From NCBI RefSeq assembly GCF_011386835.1, contig NC_088792.1:113184421-113248420 (forward strand): a stretch of 64,000 nucleotides of DNA, given 5' to 3'. The stretch comes from Chrysemys picta bellii (lineage: Eukaryota > Chordata > Testudines > Emydidae). The first letter of the stretch is position 1, and each line of letters starts with the position of its first letter. The notes below the pieces were generated by a model, which was not told the origin of the DNA, did not search any database, and saw only the letters and a program-made list of their open reading frames with translations. Below, one piece after another: positions 1 through 12,387 of this stretch. The position numbers were made by a program, and so were the translations under genes.

Positions 1-141
1 GTTTAAGGCCAAACTGCAAAAAGGCACTTGGATTACTAGCAAAGCTACCTACTGGGGAAGAGATAGGCATCTGGCTGCCTAAGTTGTGTGCAGGACCCAC
101 AACAGAACAGCAGGAGGGGATGATCTCCCTTATAATCTTGA
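1..141. other. unassigned leading sequence
   Basis: Nothing recognisable: no coding frame with a known domain and no clear repeat boundary. Confidence 0.4.
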
Positions 142-271
142 GTCTAATGGTTATGGTACTCAACCCGAATGTGGGAGACACCCAGTTGAAGTCTTCCCTA
201 CTCCTGAGGTGGAGAACAGATTTGAACAGGGACCTGCCACTTCCTAGGTGCATGCCCTAACCATTAGGTAT
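142..271. repeat. tRNA-like palindromic repeat, copy 1
   Basis: The left arm around 144-160 (ctaatggttatggtactc) pairs imperfectly with the right arm near 251-269 (gcatgccctaaccattagg). Each arm resembles a tRNA A-box region, and the inner part (ggagacacccagttgaagtc) resembles a degenerate B box. The unit therefore looks like two tRNA-like halves placed tail to tail. Related copies lie at 368-497 and 63762-63942. I do not recognise a named family; a SINE fold-back or a short inverted-repeat transposon are both possible. Confidence 0.5.
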
Positions 272-367
272 AGCATCCTTATGCTCTGTGGCCCAAGTAT
301 ACCATTGTTTAAAGTGGAACAACTTCAATAGGCGAGACTGCGGGAGACGAACATCAGAATATTCTAT

Positions 368-497
368 AGCCTAGTGGTGAGGGCACTCCTCTGAGAGTTA
401 GTGAATCTCAGTTCAAATCACTTCTTCCCCTCAGACAGACAGAGTGAGGACTTGAATCAGGGGTCTCTCACATCCTCCGAGTACCCTAAGCACTGGA
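368..497. repeat. tRNA-like palindromic repeat, copy 2
   Basis: The left arm gcctagtggtgagggcactc (about 369-388) is roughly inverted at 480-496 (gagtaccctaagcactgg). The B-box-like text gttcaaatc lies in the left half, and an inverted counterpart (cttgaatcagg) in the right half. It belongs to the same family as 142-271. The hAT MITE beginning at 499 inserted at the right edge of this repeat, and its TSD (491-498) is made of this repeat's terminal sequence. Confidence 0.55.
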
Positions 498-498
498 C

Positions 499-690
499 CA
501 GGGGTTCCCAAACTTTGTTCGTGGCTTGTTCAGGGTAAGCCCCTGGCAGGTCATGAAACGCTTTGTTTACAACTGCAGCCACTGAGAGCTGCGAGCGGCC
601 GTACCTGCGGACACTCAGGTAAACAAAGTGTCTCACAGCCCGCCAGGGGCTTATCCTGAACAAGCCATGAACCAAGTTTGGGAACCCCTG
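499..690. mobile_element. fold-back hAT MITE, 192 bp
   Basis: The terminal inverted repeat is caggggttcccaaactttg on the left and the inverse on the right (caagtttgggaacccctg). It is flanked by an 8-bp duplication, cactggac (491-498) and cactgggc (691-698), with one mismatch. An 8-bp TSD and a CAGGGGTTC-type end are typical of hAT. Almost the whole element is palindromic; the inner arms contain gtttgtttac and its inverse gtaaacaaag. It has no transposase frame, so it is non-autonomous. Confidence 0.85.
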
Positions 691-698
691 CACTGGGC

Positions 699-3600
699 TA
701 AAGGTTATAAGGGAGAGCCTGGGCCTCTTCCCCCCCACCCCCAGCTGTTTTGTGTGAACTTGCCTGATGGGACCTATCCAGTAGGCATGCTTAGAGCCTG
801 CTTACCAGCTCCAGCTCCCATACACCAGTTGGGCAGGCCGAATGCTTGCCTGTCCTGGTTTGTGAATTGTTCTGGAGCTTAGGTAGGACATAGGCACTAG
901 GGTGCATATGCTGAGGCAGGAGATAGGCACTCAGATGCCAAGAAGGAGACTGCAGTACTCATGCTCAAATTAAAAAAAAAAAAAAAAAAAAAAAACTTAG
1001 ATGCTAAGTGAGTTTAGATGCCTACAGGGTTAGATGGCAGCTGAGTGGGAGATTGTGGATCTCAGTGGTACCTAAAAACAGGATGTTGGCATTTAACTAC
1101 CTTCATGAATCCCACCCAGTGTTCATAAAGCCTTTGTTTGAATTTCAAATGGCTGCTAGGTTTGACCATGTTCAACCCCTCCCCACCCCTTTTTTGGACA
1201 AATGTTTGGGGAACATGTGAACAAAGGGTATTCAGTCTCTGTTGCAGTATGCTACCCGCCCAGGTCTTGTGAGGCCACCCATACAGCTCGAATAGGGTCA
1301 CTTAGTTAGGGCCAAAGCACACAACCCAGTTTTTCTTCCAGCATTTAGGTTTTGATCCTGCTAAGACACCTGCTTAATTTTGTGCTCTGCGACTAGTTCT
1401 ATCGGCTTCAGTAGGACTACTCAATGCATAAAGTTAAGCACATGTGTAATTCTTTGGAGAATTGGGGCCTGAAAGTGCAGGACTTAGCTGCTGGATATAA
1501 AATGGAAGGAAGATCCAAGGAAGCGTCACTGGTAGTAGAGAAATACTGGTCTGTGAGGAGACTGAATGTCACAGCTTGACCACTGGAAACATTGTGTTTT
1601 GCTTTTTCTTTATACCATGGAAGAGGGAAAAACTTCTTGGACAAAATTAAACCCCGAAAGGGAAGAACTCTGTATTTCTGTTTGTTTGTCCGTCCGTCCA
1701 TCTGGTTAGAATCAAAGTGAAAGAATGCATTATTCACTATTAAATATTTGGCTTTTTAAAAAAAGAGTGTCATCCAATCAGGGTACGGAAGCAATACCAT
1801 TTGATTTATGTAACCAAACACACACTATCATTAGTCAAAACAAACAGCTCAGACAATCCAGAGGCTGAAATTGGCTTGCATAAGTTGCATGAGCAATTAT
1901 AAATAGCAAATAAATTAATAAGAATCAAAATATGTTTGCAAGCAATTTATGAATTGAAAATAGGCTAAAAGTAAACAGAATGTTTCTTGCAACAAATGAT
2001 TTGACCAAATCTACTTATTAGTGCTCCCTCCATTGCCTACACTTTCATCTCTAAGGGTCAAGTTCCACCCTCAGTTACACCCACCAAACCCAATAGACTT
2101 TAATAGGGTTGAATGGGTGAAAAGGAGGACAGAATATGTGACCCTTCTTCTCCCAATGTTTCAGCCAGGTTTCAGACATGGATATCAATTTGCAAGCTTT
2201 TAGGCAATATGGCTGAAGTCCAGTTGGGCTAAGTCAGGGGCTGAGTAATTGATGAAGCTGCTTCCCTGATTCTCTCTTTGCAGTCTCCACATCTGCTGAT
2301 ATCGCTCATGGCAGTTTTGGTTTCTGCTTCTTTTTTTCCCATCCCTCTTGATACTTTTGAGTTTCCCCTGCCATCTTCAACTGGTGATTGCCTAATGATA
2401 GAACCTGAACTCTTGAGCTAAATCAAGTGTTAAAAAAATTGTAATATAAAGTGCCTTTAAAAGAAAAGCAGTTTTCTAGTAAGTTGATATTTAGTATCCT
2501 CACCGTGCCATGCCTGTCAGTGTACTCACTTACGGGGTTATAATTTACCCTCTCAAAAAGAAAATAATTAAAATTAAACAATGGGATATTTCTTTGAGGA
2601 ATCCACTGAATGCAGAAAAACAGTAACACAAGGCTTGTTTTTACTACTGCTTTGATGCAGGAGAAAGGGGGATGCACGTGCATCCCTTTCGCCTCCCTCC
2701 ACCCCCCAAATGCCTCTACTGAGCTCCAGAGAAGTGCACTCTGAGTATAATAATGAATCCCTGTGGAGAGAATCATCAGGTTTTCCAATGAAAAAGTTGC
2801 CAGTCTCAGCTGGCTGAGCCACAAACAGCACAGGTTTAAGTCTCTCTTATCCGCTCTAGCACAGACTAGCTCATTTAACCCTGCACTAGGGCCTGAGCTT
2901 GGAACCCCCCACGCATGGAATGAGTCATCAGTGTGGCTACAGGACTCATCATGTGCATAAGGGATACAGGCAAGATTAAGGAGGCAGCACTGAGCCTAGG
3001 AAATAAGGTTCATAAATGTCAGAGTTCTAGTCTACAACTGGAACGGTCACCCAGTGTACAGCCCAATCCTACCCCCAACAGAAGTCATTAGCAAAATTCC
3101 CACTGACTTCAGCAGGAGCAAGACGAGGCCCTTAATAGAAGGCCTGGAAACAAATTTCAAAGAGATGCAGACAAAATGGATCAAACCTAAGCTCTATATT
3201 CTGGGGGGCTCCTACTTCCCATTCACCTCAGGCAGTCATTAGGCACTAGTGTGTTCATTCTCAGGCTGAAAAATGCTGTGTGCTAATTCAGAATTAGACG
3301 CCTTCATGATTTATCTGACAGCAGCAATACAGAATGAAAAATAAAAGAACAGAGCCCTTGTCTATATATTAAAATTCTACCTCTTTTCACTTTGTCACCA
3401 ACTGCCACTATCAAGTTTTACATAATTTAGCACAAGGGGAATCCACGGGTATTATCCTCTTTTACCTGGTTTCTGAAATAACTAAGACGACAGCTTTGAA
3501 TATTGACAGAGAGAGAGTTGCCAACAGAAGTCTGATTAATTGCTCAGGGACATCCATCTTTACTCATTACTCTCCGAAATTGCCCTGTCAGTCAGAGCAA

Positions 3601-4636
3601 CAAACGTTTCTTGCACAGAGGGTTTATAGAATCATACTGAGCTAGAACCAATGGGCTCTGTCTGCTCAATTTATGACTGGTATTATTTGCAAGGCTTTTC
3701 CTGCAAGGAGGAACAACAACAACAAAAATCCACTGTCAGAGGCGAGGATAATGACAGGTTGCCAAACCTACTGTACTGATTAGAGGGAGGATGGAAGGGA
3801 GGGGGAAGATAGGAATTGGATCTCCTGAAGATTTTTCACTGCTAGGGAAATTCTACCCTCACAGCTGCTCCACACAGATAAAAAGGCTCCTCATTTACTA
3901 CTTCTATTAGAAACAGAAATCATTTGTAATTTCAAACAGTAATAATATAAACCAATCACTCTATCGCAGTATGTTCTGAAATATAGCCAGCATCAGAAGA
4001 ATTAAAGGAGGACAATTTAACTCAAATGGAAAAAAGCATTATCTGGGGCTTTTCTACAATTCAATGGGGGGGGGGGGGGGAGGGGAGGAAACAGATACCT
4101 ACATTTTCATTACGTTTACTTTTATAAAGTGAGTAAAATCAAAAAGGAGGAGACCTAAAACAGAAAAGTAGAGATCAGCCACTGGCTAACTCCTGCTCGC
4201 CTTAGTCACTGGACAAGTCCCATTGGCTTCAATGGCTTGCGTCTACATCAAATTGTTTTGGGAAGTGTCCCAACTTTGTAGCTCCCCTCTTGCTGTTGCT
4301 ACCTCCAGTGAAGGTGCTTCTGCCACAGTGTAGCCTAATCCTGATCAGAACAGATCTAGACAGCACAGGTATTGACACACCAGTGCATTGCTTACATTAG
4401 TGCTCTCACTATTGTGACCAGCAGGAGAAGTGCATCAGTATAGTGCGGTGCTAGGAAATTGCCCTAAGAATTCAAACACAGGCAAGGTGAATGGGACCAC
4501 TTGTCTGAGCAGTAAGATTTGGCCCTGCATGGATAAAGACATCCAACAACCGTATAATGCTTCATTTGAAATGTTTACAGAGGGAGGGGAAAAAAATGAA
4601 ATAAAGGTAATTCTTCATATGACTTTGCTCAGTTCG
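699..4636. other. unassigned 3.9-kb stretch
   Basis: No gene or bounded transposon recognised. It holds a poly-A run at about 970-994, a G run near 4067-4081, and short degenerate repeats of the 'cattgacttcaatgg' palindrome type near 3060-3130 and 4200-4235. Frames here are short and have no recognisable domain. Confidence 0.45.
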
Positions 4637-4644
4637 ATCTAGAG

Positions 4645-4970
4645 CAGGGATTGGCAACCTTTGGCATGCGGCTCGCCAGGGTAAGCACTCTAGCGGGCTG
4701 GGCTGGTTTGTTTACCTGCAGCGTCCGCAGGTTCGGCTGATTGCAGCTCTCACTGGCTGCAGTTCACTACTCCAGGCCAATGGGGGCTGCTGGAAGCAGC
4801 GGCCAGCACATCCCTCATTCCGCACTGCTTCCCGCAGCCCCCCCATTGGCCTGGAGCAGCAAACTGCGACCAGTGGGAGCTGCCCTGCGGATGCTGCAGG
4901 TAAACAAACCAGCCCGGCCCGCCAGAGTGCTTACCTTGGTGAGCCGCATGCCAAAGGTTGCCGATCCCTG
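4645..4970. mobile_element. fold-back hAT MITE, 326 bp
   Basis: The terminal inverted repeat cagggattggcaacctttgg is matched by the inverse ccaaaggttgccgatccctg at the right end. It is flanked by a perfect 8-bp duplication atctagag (4637-4644 and 4971-4978), diagnostic of hAT-type insertion. The GC-rich interior is a long imperfect palindrome with ggtttgtttacctgcag on the left and its inverse on the right. The core is shared with the elements at 37003-37335 and 49413-50593, although their termini differ. No transposase is encoded. Confidence 0.92.
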
Positions 4971-4978
4971 ATCTAGAG

Positions 4979-7161
4979 TTTAAAAATGTAAAATAAGGCT
5001 AATTCTTCTTATGATTTTACAGAAAACCATCCGGCAATGTCTGACATTTAGGATTCAATTCTCTGAGGATCAAATCCTGACAGCCACTTTACAACCTATG
5101 AAGGCTTCTTTTTTCTCCCCGCAAGCTTGCTTCTTTGAGCAGAGGCACCAGCCCAGAGAGACATTCTGAGGAACAGTTGAAGCTTTGAAATGTTCCAGTC
5201 CTCACCCTGCTACCACACTGCTGTAACGGTGTCAAAAGGCCCTTCTTGCCTCACCCCCTCATATGAGGTCTTTGAATCAAAGACTTTGAAAACAATAAAT
5301 ATTAGTGCAATATTGAAATTGTGCATGTTCATGCCACCATTTTTAAATGAAGTCACTGTGTTTATTTTCTTTTCTTTAAGCAAAGAAAGTAATTAGTCTT
5401 CATTAAGGCCCACTGAATGGCCATGTAAAACAAAACAAGATAAACATCTTTTTAAGAAAGCATTGTAAGCGCATAACAGTCTGAAATGCCTAAGCCGGTC
5501 CCTCATTCAGGCAAATTTTCTCCTGAAGTAAATGGAAGGCATGTGATTAAGGAGAGCAACCCCAGAGCCCACGTATAATGGTAGTGCGGCCTCCTTTTAA
5601 GATTTCATACTGAAGATACATTAGGCTTAATCTAAAAAGGCAAGGCAGCCCTACCAAATGCAGTGCCTGCATAGGTCACTGCAGAAGGAACTACTGAGAA
5701 CAAGAAGCAGCCTAGCAAACAGAAAAATATTAAGGTTCCCAGATGATAGTTACTGACAAACATCCAATACGATAACCTCCATCCTAAAAGTCTCCATTTG
5801 TCTATTTTATTCATAAACTATTAATTTGGGGTTATTTTTGGTTGATTATGTTACCTATGTTTGATACACATTTGATTTAAAAAATAAAGAAGTAGTAAGA
5901 ATTGCCAGTGGAGTCAGTGGCTAGAACTGATCCTGATATTTGTAAAGCCTTTTGGAACCCTGACCCTTGTTACAGGATTGTTGGGGCCAGGAAATGAAGG
6001 TTAGTGTCCTACCAGCCACATCATATTTCTACAATATATAGATGAAATATAAAATATTAATTGCATTTACATATATTAAATAGTAACAAAAATCAAAACA
6101 AGAAAGCAGAAATGAAATACTCCACTTTGATTGGAGTCATTGTGTAATTTATTCATCAGAAATTCTGCTGAAATCAACACATTCCTGTGAAACACTGCCA
6201 TTTCAACAAAATGGCATTTTCCAACAGAAAACTGTTCTATCAAAAAATTTTTGATTAGGTTTGGCTGCAGAGTCCCTGAGGTCTGAGGACGTGCAAAATG
6301 AAGAGGTGGTGTGTGGAGAGGTTAGGGATATTTTGTGGGAATGATGTGCTAAGAGGAAACAGACACAGGAGAGAGACTCCCCAAGACAGACTCGAGAGAA
6401 GCTTCAACTTGGAGAAGGGGAGAGAGAGCTGGAGAAAGATGAGGGAGTGAGGAGGCAGAAATGGAAGGGGATAGGAAGAGTGTGAGCTAGATGATCCAAG
6501 GGGATTGGGAAGAGCATAAAAGAAGAGGGGGAGACAGTTTCAGAGAGACTCGAGGGAGAGGGACCCAAGGAAGTAGAGGGAGACCTGGGAAAGGAAGAGA
6601 AAATGGGAGAACGCTTACCTCATGGAATCTGAGAGAAGGAAGGGCATGAAGACCATTAGAGGAGGCAAATTCCAGGGACAACCAGGAGAATGGGGAAATA
6701 AGGGATTGAACTGGAGAAGGAGATATGAAAGGATAAGAAGGGAAAGGGAAATAAGGAAAAGAGGCAGAAGACAAAAAGTGAAGAAAAAGGAGAATAAAAT
6801 CAAGGCCAACAAAACTATAATTAATTTTATGCAAAGATGAGTGCCAAAGCATTACAAAAACCCACTCAGTCTGATTATATCTATATTTGGCGACGTTAGG
6901 AAATATAAATATGTAGGCTGACAGACCTGGCTGTGAATGAGAGCTGACAGGGAATAGTTTGTCTTGGTTTAACAGTTTGGGGGTTTTTTGGCTTTGTTTT
7001 TCAGTGTTGTTTCTGCCTTTCATAGATTTATAAGCTCTGAAGCACTGCACTCTGGTGAGTAAGTGCAGAATTTGTCCCACTATGTTTCTATAGGAATCTG
7101 ATAAAAGCATCTTGGGGGACGGTGATAGAATTCATCCCTGCATTCACACCCGCCACACTTT
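4979..7161. other. unassigned stretch with a purine-rich block
   Basis: No gene recognised. About 6290-6835 is strongly purine-biased on the plus strand (gaggag/gaaagg-rich). This explains the long open frames seen there on both strands, which show no domain. The rest is AT-rich with no bounded repeat. Confidence 0.45.
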
Positions 7162-7250
7162 TGTTATAATCTTTGTACAAGGTATACCTTGTGAGGTATT
7201 ATTTGACAACTTGTAATATCATGGCAAAATGTATATAGCAGCATTATGTG

Positions 7251-8583
7251 TGTAACCCTTCTGCCCATCTAAGTTGGCAGCAACAAGGGCCGGGTTCTGT
7301 ATCTAGGGGTTCCGTTTCAATAACGCAATGCAAAACCGGCTCGAGCCCCCACCCAGTGATCTGGGACAATTACATACCACCCCCTGGGTGCCTCTAAGAG
7401 GCAATACTTCTCCTCTCGCGAGCCCGGAGTCTGAGTGTAGCAGAAAATGTTTAATAACATGAGGTAAATGACATCAGCATTAAATTGGAAAAACACCACA
7501 AACAGGATTCGTAACACAAACCATGAGCAAAAAAACCCACCCCAGCAAATTGGGCTGTGTCCTTTCCCTTTGGTTCTTGAATCCAGCAACCCAAAAATCA
7601 CCCAGAGTCCCAAAAGTCCAACAACCCCCAAAGTCTCTGTCCCTGGTCAGTGCAGCCCCAGAGTAAAAGGGGGCAGGGGCACGCAGGGTGTTAAGGGGCA
7701 CCTTACGTGAGCCGAGGCCGGCCGTCTCTCCGTGGGGTTCCGCCGCAGCCTTCACCACGAGCCAGTCCACTTTCTGCGTCCCACGAACTGCTCCGCTCTA
7801 CAACGTGCTCCGCTCACCGACCTGTGAGCTGCTCCAGCCATCCCCGCAAACAGCTCCGCTCGCCGTTCCTTGGGCCACTCCAACCGGCCCCGCAAGGCTC
7901 TGCGCCGCTCGCTGCTCCTCCAGTCATCCCCACAAATTGCTCCGCCAGCTGCTTAACAATATAGCTTCAGGCTCCCCCACTAGTTAACAGCACTCAGTGA
8001 TCTCAGCTCTTAATAACTTTAGCTCTTTAGTGATTTCAGCTCTTAGCAATTTCAACTCATAGTAGGGGAGCCCCAGTGCTAGTGCACCATTAGCCCAAAG
8101 TGAATTCAGCTCAGCAGCCTGTAACTAGACCCATAATGGAATCAAAGTTAGCTCTGGCATTCAACAGTGGAGAGAGGCAGTGGTGCAATGGGTGTTTCAA
8201 GCCCTCAGAGGGGGCCCATACCATCAGGTACAAATACCTGTCCCCATCTTCTCTCTCCCTTCACTGGGTTTTGTAACCCATGCCCCTTGTCAAGCAGTGC
8301 TACTTAGGTAATGGTGAAGGACTCACTCAGTCCTTCTGTCATACAACAGTTCCACTGTCCTTGATTCACAGAATCAGGGTAACAAACTTTATTCTTCCTG
8401 CCCCAATAACAGAGAAACTGGGGATCCCACACCAGCCAAAGTAACCACTTTCAGTTGCTGTTGATTCATGCCAGGCGAGTGGGTGTGCCTATGCAAACAA
8501 GATCAGCCCCTGGAGTTCTTTTCCACACGCGCCATAATTCGCCACCAGGTGTCAGGTTAGAGCTCATCCTGACTCTGCTTACA
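7251..8583 (-). mobile_element. solo LTR nested in the 7162-9633 LTR
   Basis: It begins tgtaaccc and ends gcttaca, giving short inverted ends TGTAA/TTACA. It is flanked by the 4-bp duplication tgtg (7247-7250 and 8584-8587). On the minus strand an ATTAAA signal lies at 7449-7454, about 200 nt from the 3' end, which suggests minus orientation. The middle (7640-7960) is GC-rich with repeated 'gctccgctc' text. Length 1333 bp. No internal retroviral coding region is present. Confidence 0.6.
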
Positions 8584-8963
8584 TGTGTAAAGTTATTAAT
8601 TGCCTCCTGTAGGATGTTAAAAATACATGTTCAGTCTCCTGTAGTGCCTAAATGGTCAACCAGACCTGTCTTTAACAAAAGAATGTGTGTTTGCCTTAAT
8701 TTGCATTTAAGCAGAAACTAGAGTCAAACAGAATGGAGGAAGAGAGGAAACAAAAAGGAAATCTGCATGTGAGCTTAAACAGGTGAAAAACACAGCAGGG
8801 AACATCCTTCCACACAGATTCTTTGTCTTTTGGTTCTCAGATGGAAATGCTTTTCAAGATGGGGACAAACTATAAAAAGGAACATGCCAAGACAACCCCC
8901 CTCCTCCCTGGCCATCTCACTCTTTGCACTTGAAAAGACAAAAGCAGCCACTATTGGACTCTG

Positions 8964-8964
<1 letters not shown>

Positions 8965-9034
<70 letters not shown>

Positions 9035-9040
9035 CGTGCG
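8965..9040. repeat. (GT)n microsatellite passing into (GC)n
   Basis: An uninterrupted GT run ends in a cgcgcgcg stretch. It lies inside the LTR at 7162-9633 and causes the cysteine/valine-rich frame seen here, which is not a gene. Confidence 0.95.
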
Positions 9041-9633
9041 AGACCTGCTTTCAAGAGTTTGATCAGCAATGCTGCTGGAAGCATGTGGTGAGAAACATTG
9101 CTTGAATCAAATATAATTTGTTAAGCTAGGTACTAGAAAGCATTTTTATATTTATTTTTCTTGTTACCATTTTTGACTTTTATATCTCCTTGCTTGTACT
9201 CACTTAAAAGCTCTTTGTAGTTAATAAACTTGTTTTATCTAACCCACTGTGTTTAAGTTAAAGTTTCTGGGTAACTCATTTAAGGTAATAAGCTAGTGTA
9301 TATTTCCTTAAAGGAATTATGGACTTAATATATTCAGACTGTTCAGGAGAGGGCTGTGCAGTACAAGATATACATTTGGGGCGGGGGGGGGGGGAGAATA
9401 CAGGACTGGGAGTGTATTGGGGTCCCCCTGCAGAAGTAACCAAGGCGGGTAAAAGCCAGAGTGCAAACCAAGTATGGCTGGTAGGTTGCAGTTGCAGACA
9501 GACACTCAGGGTGTGGCTTGCCTAAGAGGCCTAGGTGGGCACTACTGCATCAAAGCATTGTAAGACACCCAAGATTGCAGGGCAGGGGTGACACAGCCCT
9601 TCAGTGGTCTAGATTGCACCCCGGTAGGTCACA

Positions 9634-10980
9634 GAGCTCTGCTGCTTTACTGAATTAGTTGCACTTTTCTTCATATTCTGACGTAATCTGACTTGCCACC
9701 ATGGCAAGTTATCTGACATTTTGCATTAAGGTAAGTACTATGTGGTCTTACTTTTGGCAAAATGTTTCCAGGGCAGATGGTGAGGAGGAAGCATCTACAG
9801 CATGGCTGTGGTTTGGGCACAGTCCATGGCTAGCATGGCCACTGGAGTGAGGTTAAAAGTTAGAGGTGAGGGCATCTCTTTGCACTGGCCAGCAGAGTTA
9901 GAAAGGAATGCACACTACACCCACCCCCAAGGACGCGGAAATGTTGCTCCAGCACGATTCCTACTGCAGTATGGCTCCTCAACATTCTCTCTGCCGAAGA
10001 CTGTAGCTTTAAGACAATCTAGCCCTTTGTTTTGAAATATTTAAACCTTCTAAAATGGAGGAAGCTGTACTTGGTATTTCATCATTTTCCAAGGGAGGAT
10101 CCCTTGATTTCCCTCCTTTCCGTTGTTCCACATTTTCTAACATCCTCCACACTTCAGTCCAATAGTCAGCCACTCTGATAATTTTCCATGCAAACTGAGC
10201 ACATTTAATCCGGAATTCAAGTCTAACAAAAATATGGGACCCTAGGAGGCCAATATTACACATTAGAATTGCACTTTAAGAGAAGCTGTATTACACATTG
10301 CAACAAGTTGTGTGTTTTCCTAACACCTCATTAAGCAACTGAAAGGGAAGAGGTGAACTTTGAGCTGAACTAGCTGTCACTTACAAGATTAAAACAAGAG
10401 AAAGTATTCATATTACTTCCTTATTTTCAAAGTACCATTCAGTCTCACGCCGCCACCACTGTGAGAGGATGCATATTCCTTTAATTGCAAGAATGTAGCC
10501 AGAGAAAATACAAAAACCCAATGTTTTAATCTAGTACATTTCTTTTTTAAATCCAGTTTCTCTGGATAACTAAAGCTCTTCTTGTTTAAGCTTTTATTAT
10601 TATGGCTCTAATATAAGATGGTGGCTTGCCTGGTTTAACAGAGACTCAACTTCCTTTGAAAGTGCTTGCACCCTAGGTGCCGCATGAGCAAGGATTTCCT
10701 CAACAACCGTTAATATGAAACAAAGTGGTACTCACAGGAGGAGAGCTAGACTGGCAACATAAGAGCAAAGTGATAACAGGTCATAGCTGATGCCACTATA
10801 TGAGAGAGTACACATTCATAACTGTTTTGAATAACTATGGGATAGCATACAGCTTGAGAACAGCCACTGTCTAGCAAACATCTAGATCTATTAATCTCTT
10901 TGGTGTTTGCAAATACATCAAAAAAGATTGTTGTATCGCAGTTGCTTCTATGTGATGGGCACTATATATCATTGTGAGAC
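9634..10980. other. unassigned 1.35-kb stretch
   Basis: No coding domain, repeat boundary or RNA gene recognised. Confidence 0.45.
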
Positions 10981-11425
10981 TGTCAGGGGGTTTAATACTC
11001 ACTGCTGGGGTTCCTCCTTGTGGCTCATCTGGGGATTAGCTCTCAACCAGTCAGATGCCTCTCCTTTGGTTGTTTGCCCTGTGGTCTCTCTCTCTGGACT
11101 CAGGTTGCTCCCTCTTCAAGGGCCAAGTCACTACAGTCCTCCCTTTCTGGGATAAGAAAGTCCCTCAGGACAAACTGTCTCAGGCAGTCCTCTGATCCAC
11201 TGCCCAGGCTGTGTCTCTTTCCCCAGAGCCTGGTAGGGGACCCTGGGCCTGCCCACTACTGGGTTACAACCCAGCGACCCTATGCCCAGCTATCATGATC
11301 TGCTCAAGCTTGGACATGTTGCTGTTTCCCTGGGCTCTTTTCTACCTTTCTTTCCTATTTTGTTACCACTGGAGCTTCCTCTACTCCCTGTGGCTACTTC
11401 ACCCTGTGGGTGCTTGCCAGAGTCT
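10981..11425 (-). mobile_element. LTR remnant
   Basis: It starts tgtcaggggg and contains ggctcatct and a 'cctggtaggggacc' block. A similar block ('gctggtaggggaat') occurs in the minus-strand LTR at 34836-35791, which suggests the same broad LTR superfamily. The right boundary and the TSD were not found. No coding region. Confidence 0.45.
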
Positions 11426-12379
11426 AGAGCTTAATAGTAGAGCTAGTCAAATTTTTCCTACAGATTATTTTAATCAAAACTGAAGTTTTTCACAGGAAGA
11501 CGTCGATTCAGACAAAAAAAATTCTGACAAGAAACATTGAAACAAAAATTGTAATTTCAAAACATTTCTAAATTAAATGCCAATGTTTTTGTTTTGACAA
11601 AAATGCAAGGAAATATTTTCGCTCCCTTTGAAATGTTGGTTTAAAATGACAAGTTTTGTTTTATTTAGGCCAAAAGGTGTTTGGGTTTAAAATATATATA
11701 TATATATATATTCTAAATTTTTCAGAACTTTATTCTGTAATTTCCACACACCCCAACACCATATTAAGCTTTTCTGCTCTGATACAGAACGGAAACTCAG
11801 TTTCAAAATGTCAAAGATTTCCAGCAATACCTAGAGTCCAACAGGTTTATTTAAAAATCAAGGAAGGGTTACAACAAGAGACAATAAGAACACAGGCTCT
11901 CTTTGTTAGGGTTTAGTTATACCAATATTACTGAAACCCACCAGTCAGTGTATGTTAGTCATCCCATACTGTGCCTGATCCACAGAAGAAGAAAGTCTAT
12001 TAAACCCCCAGCTATTGAGCTTGACTCTTTAGCTTAAGATCAGGAAACTCCTAACTTTAGAGTGCTGGGCCTCTGGTTCAATCCACAGCATTGGCCAAAA
12101 TAGACCCCATCATACTAGCACCTCAGTTTTCTCAGCCTCTGTGTCAACCTCCAGGCAGATGGCTGCATGCCAGTACATAGGTTTCTTACCAGTCTTCTGT
12201 TGTACTGGAGACAGGACGTAATCAAAACTGGAGAAAACTGCAAGCAACATTGGACCAAGGACTCTCTGAGCTGAGGCGTATGAAGGTAGGCAACTTCCAG
12301 ACAGGGGTTAGAGCACAGGTAGAGGACATATTATGCAAGATTAGGTGCCCAGAGGGCTTGTGGGAAGGGATTGGTGAAC
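11426..12379. other. unassigned AT-rich stretch with a (TA)n run
   Basis: About 11432-11660 is rich in 'aaaatttt' and 'gtcaaaattt'-like text, resembling the terminal parts of the fold-back repeat at 51282-51826. A short TA run lies at 11691-11711. A B-box-like gttcaatcc occurs near 12078 but I could not delimit a SINE. Confidence 0.35.
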
Positions 12380-12387
12380 CATCATTA

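Larger units (their letters stand above)
7162..9633 (+). mobile_element. ERV-like LTR, split by a second LTR
   Basis: The host LTR runs from tgttataatc (7162) to about ggtcaca (9633), with the insertion 7251-8583 removed (about 1.13 kb net). On the plus strand it has a TATA box (tataaaaagg, 8871) and an AATAAA signal (9223-9228) in the expected order. From about 9100 onward it resembles the LTR at 48134-49363, including a 'taaacttgttttt' block and a gcaaccaag-like 3' region. No TSD was found at the outer ends, so the outer boundaries are approximate. Confidence 0.6.

Noticed and set aside
6487..7110. 207-codon frame on the minus strand
   Set aside because: Low-complexity translation (S, P, F, L) of a purine-rich block, with no domain.
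8830..9105. Cysteine/valine repeat protein
   Set aside because: Translation of the (GT)n microsatellite.
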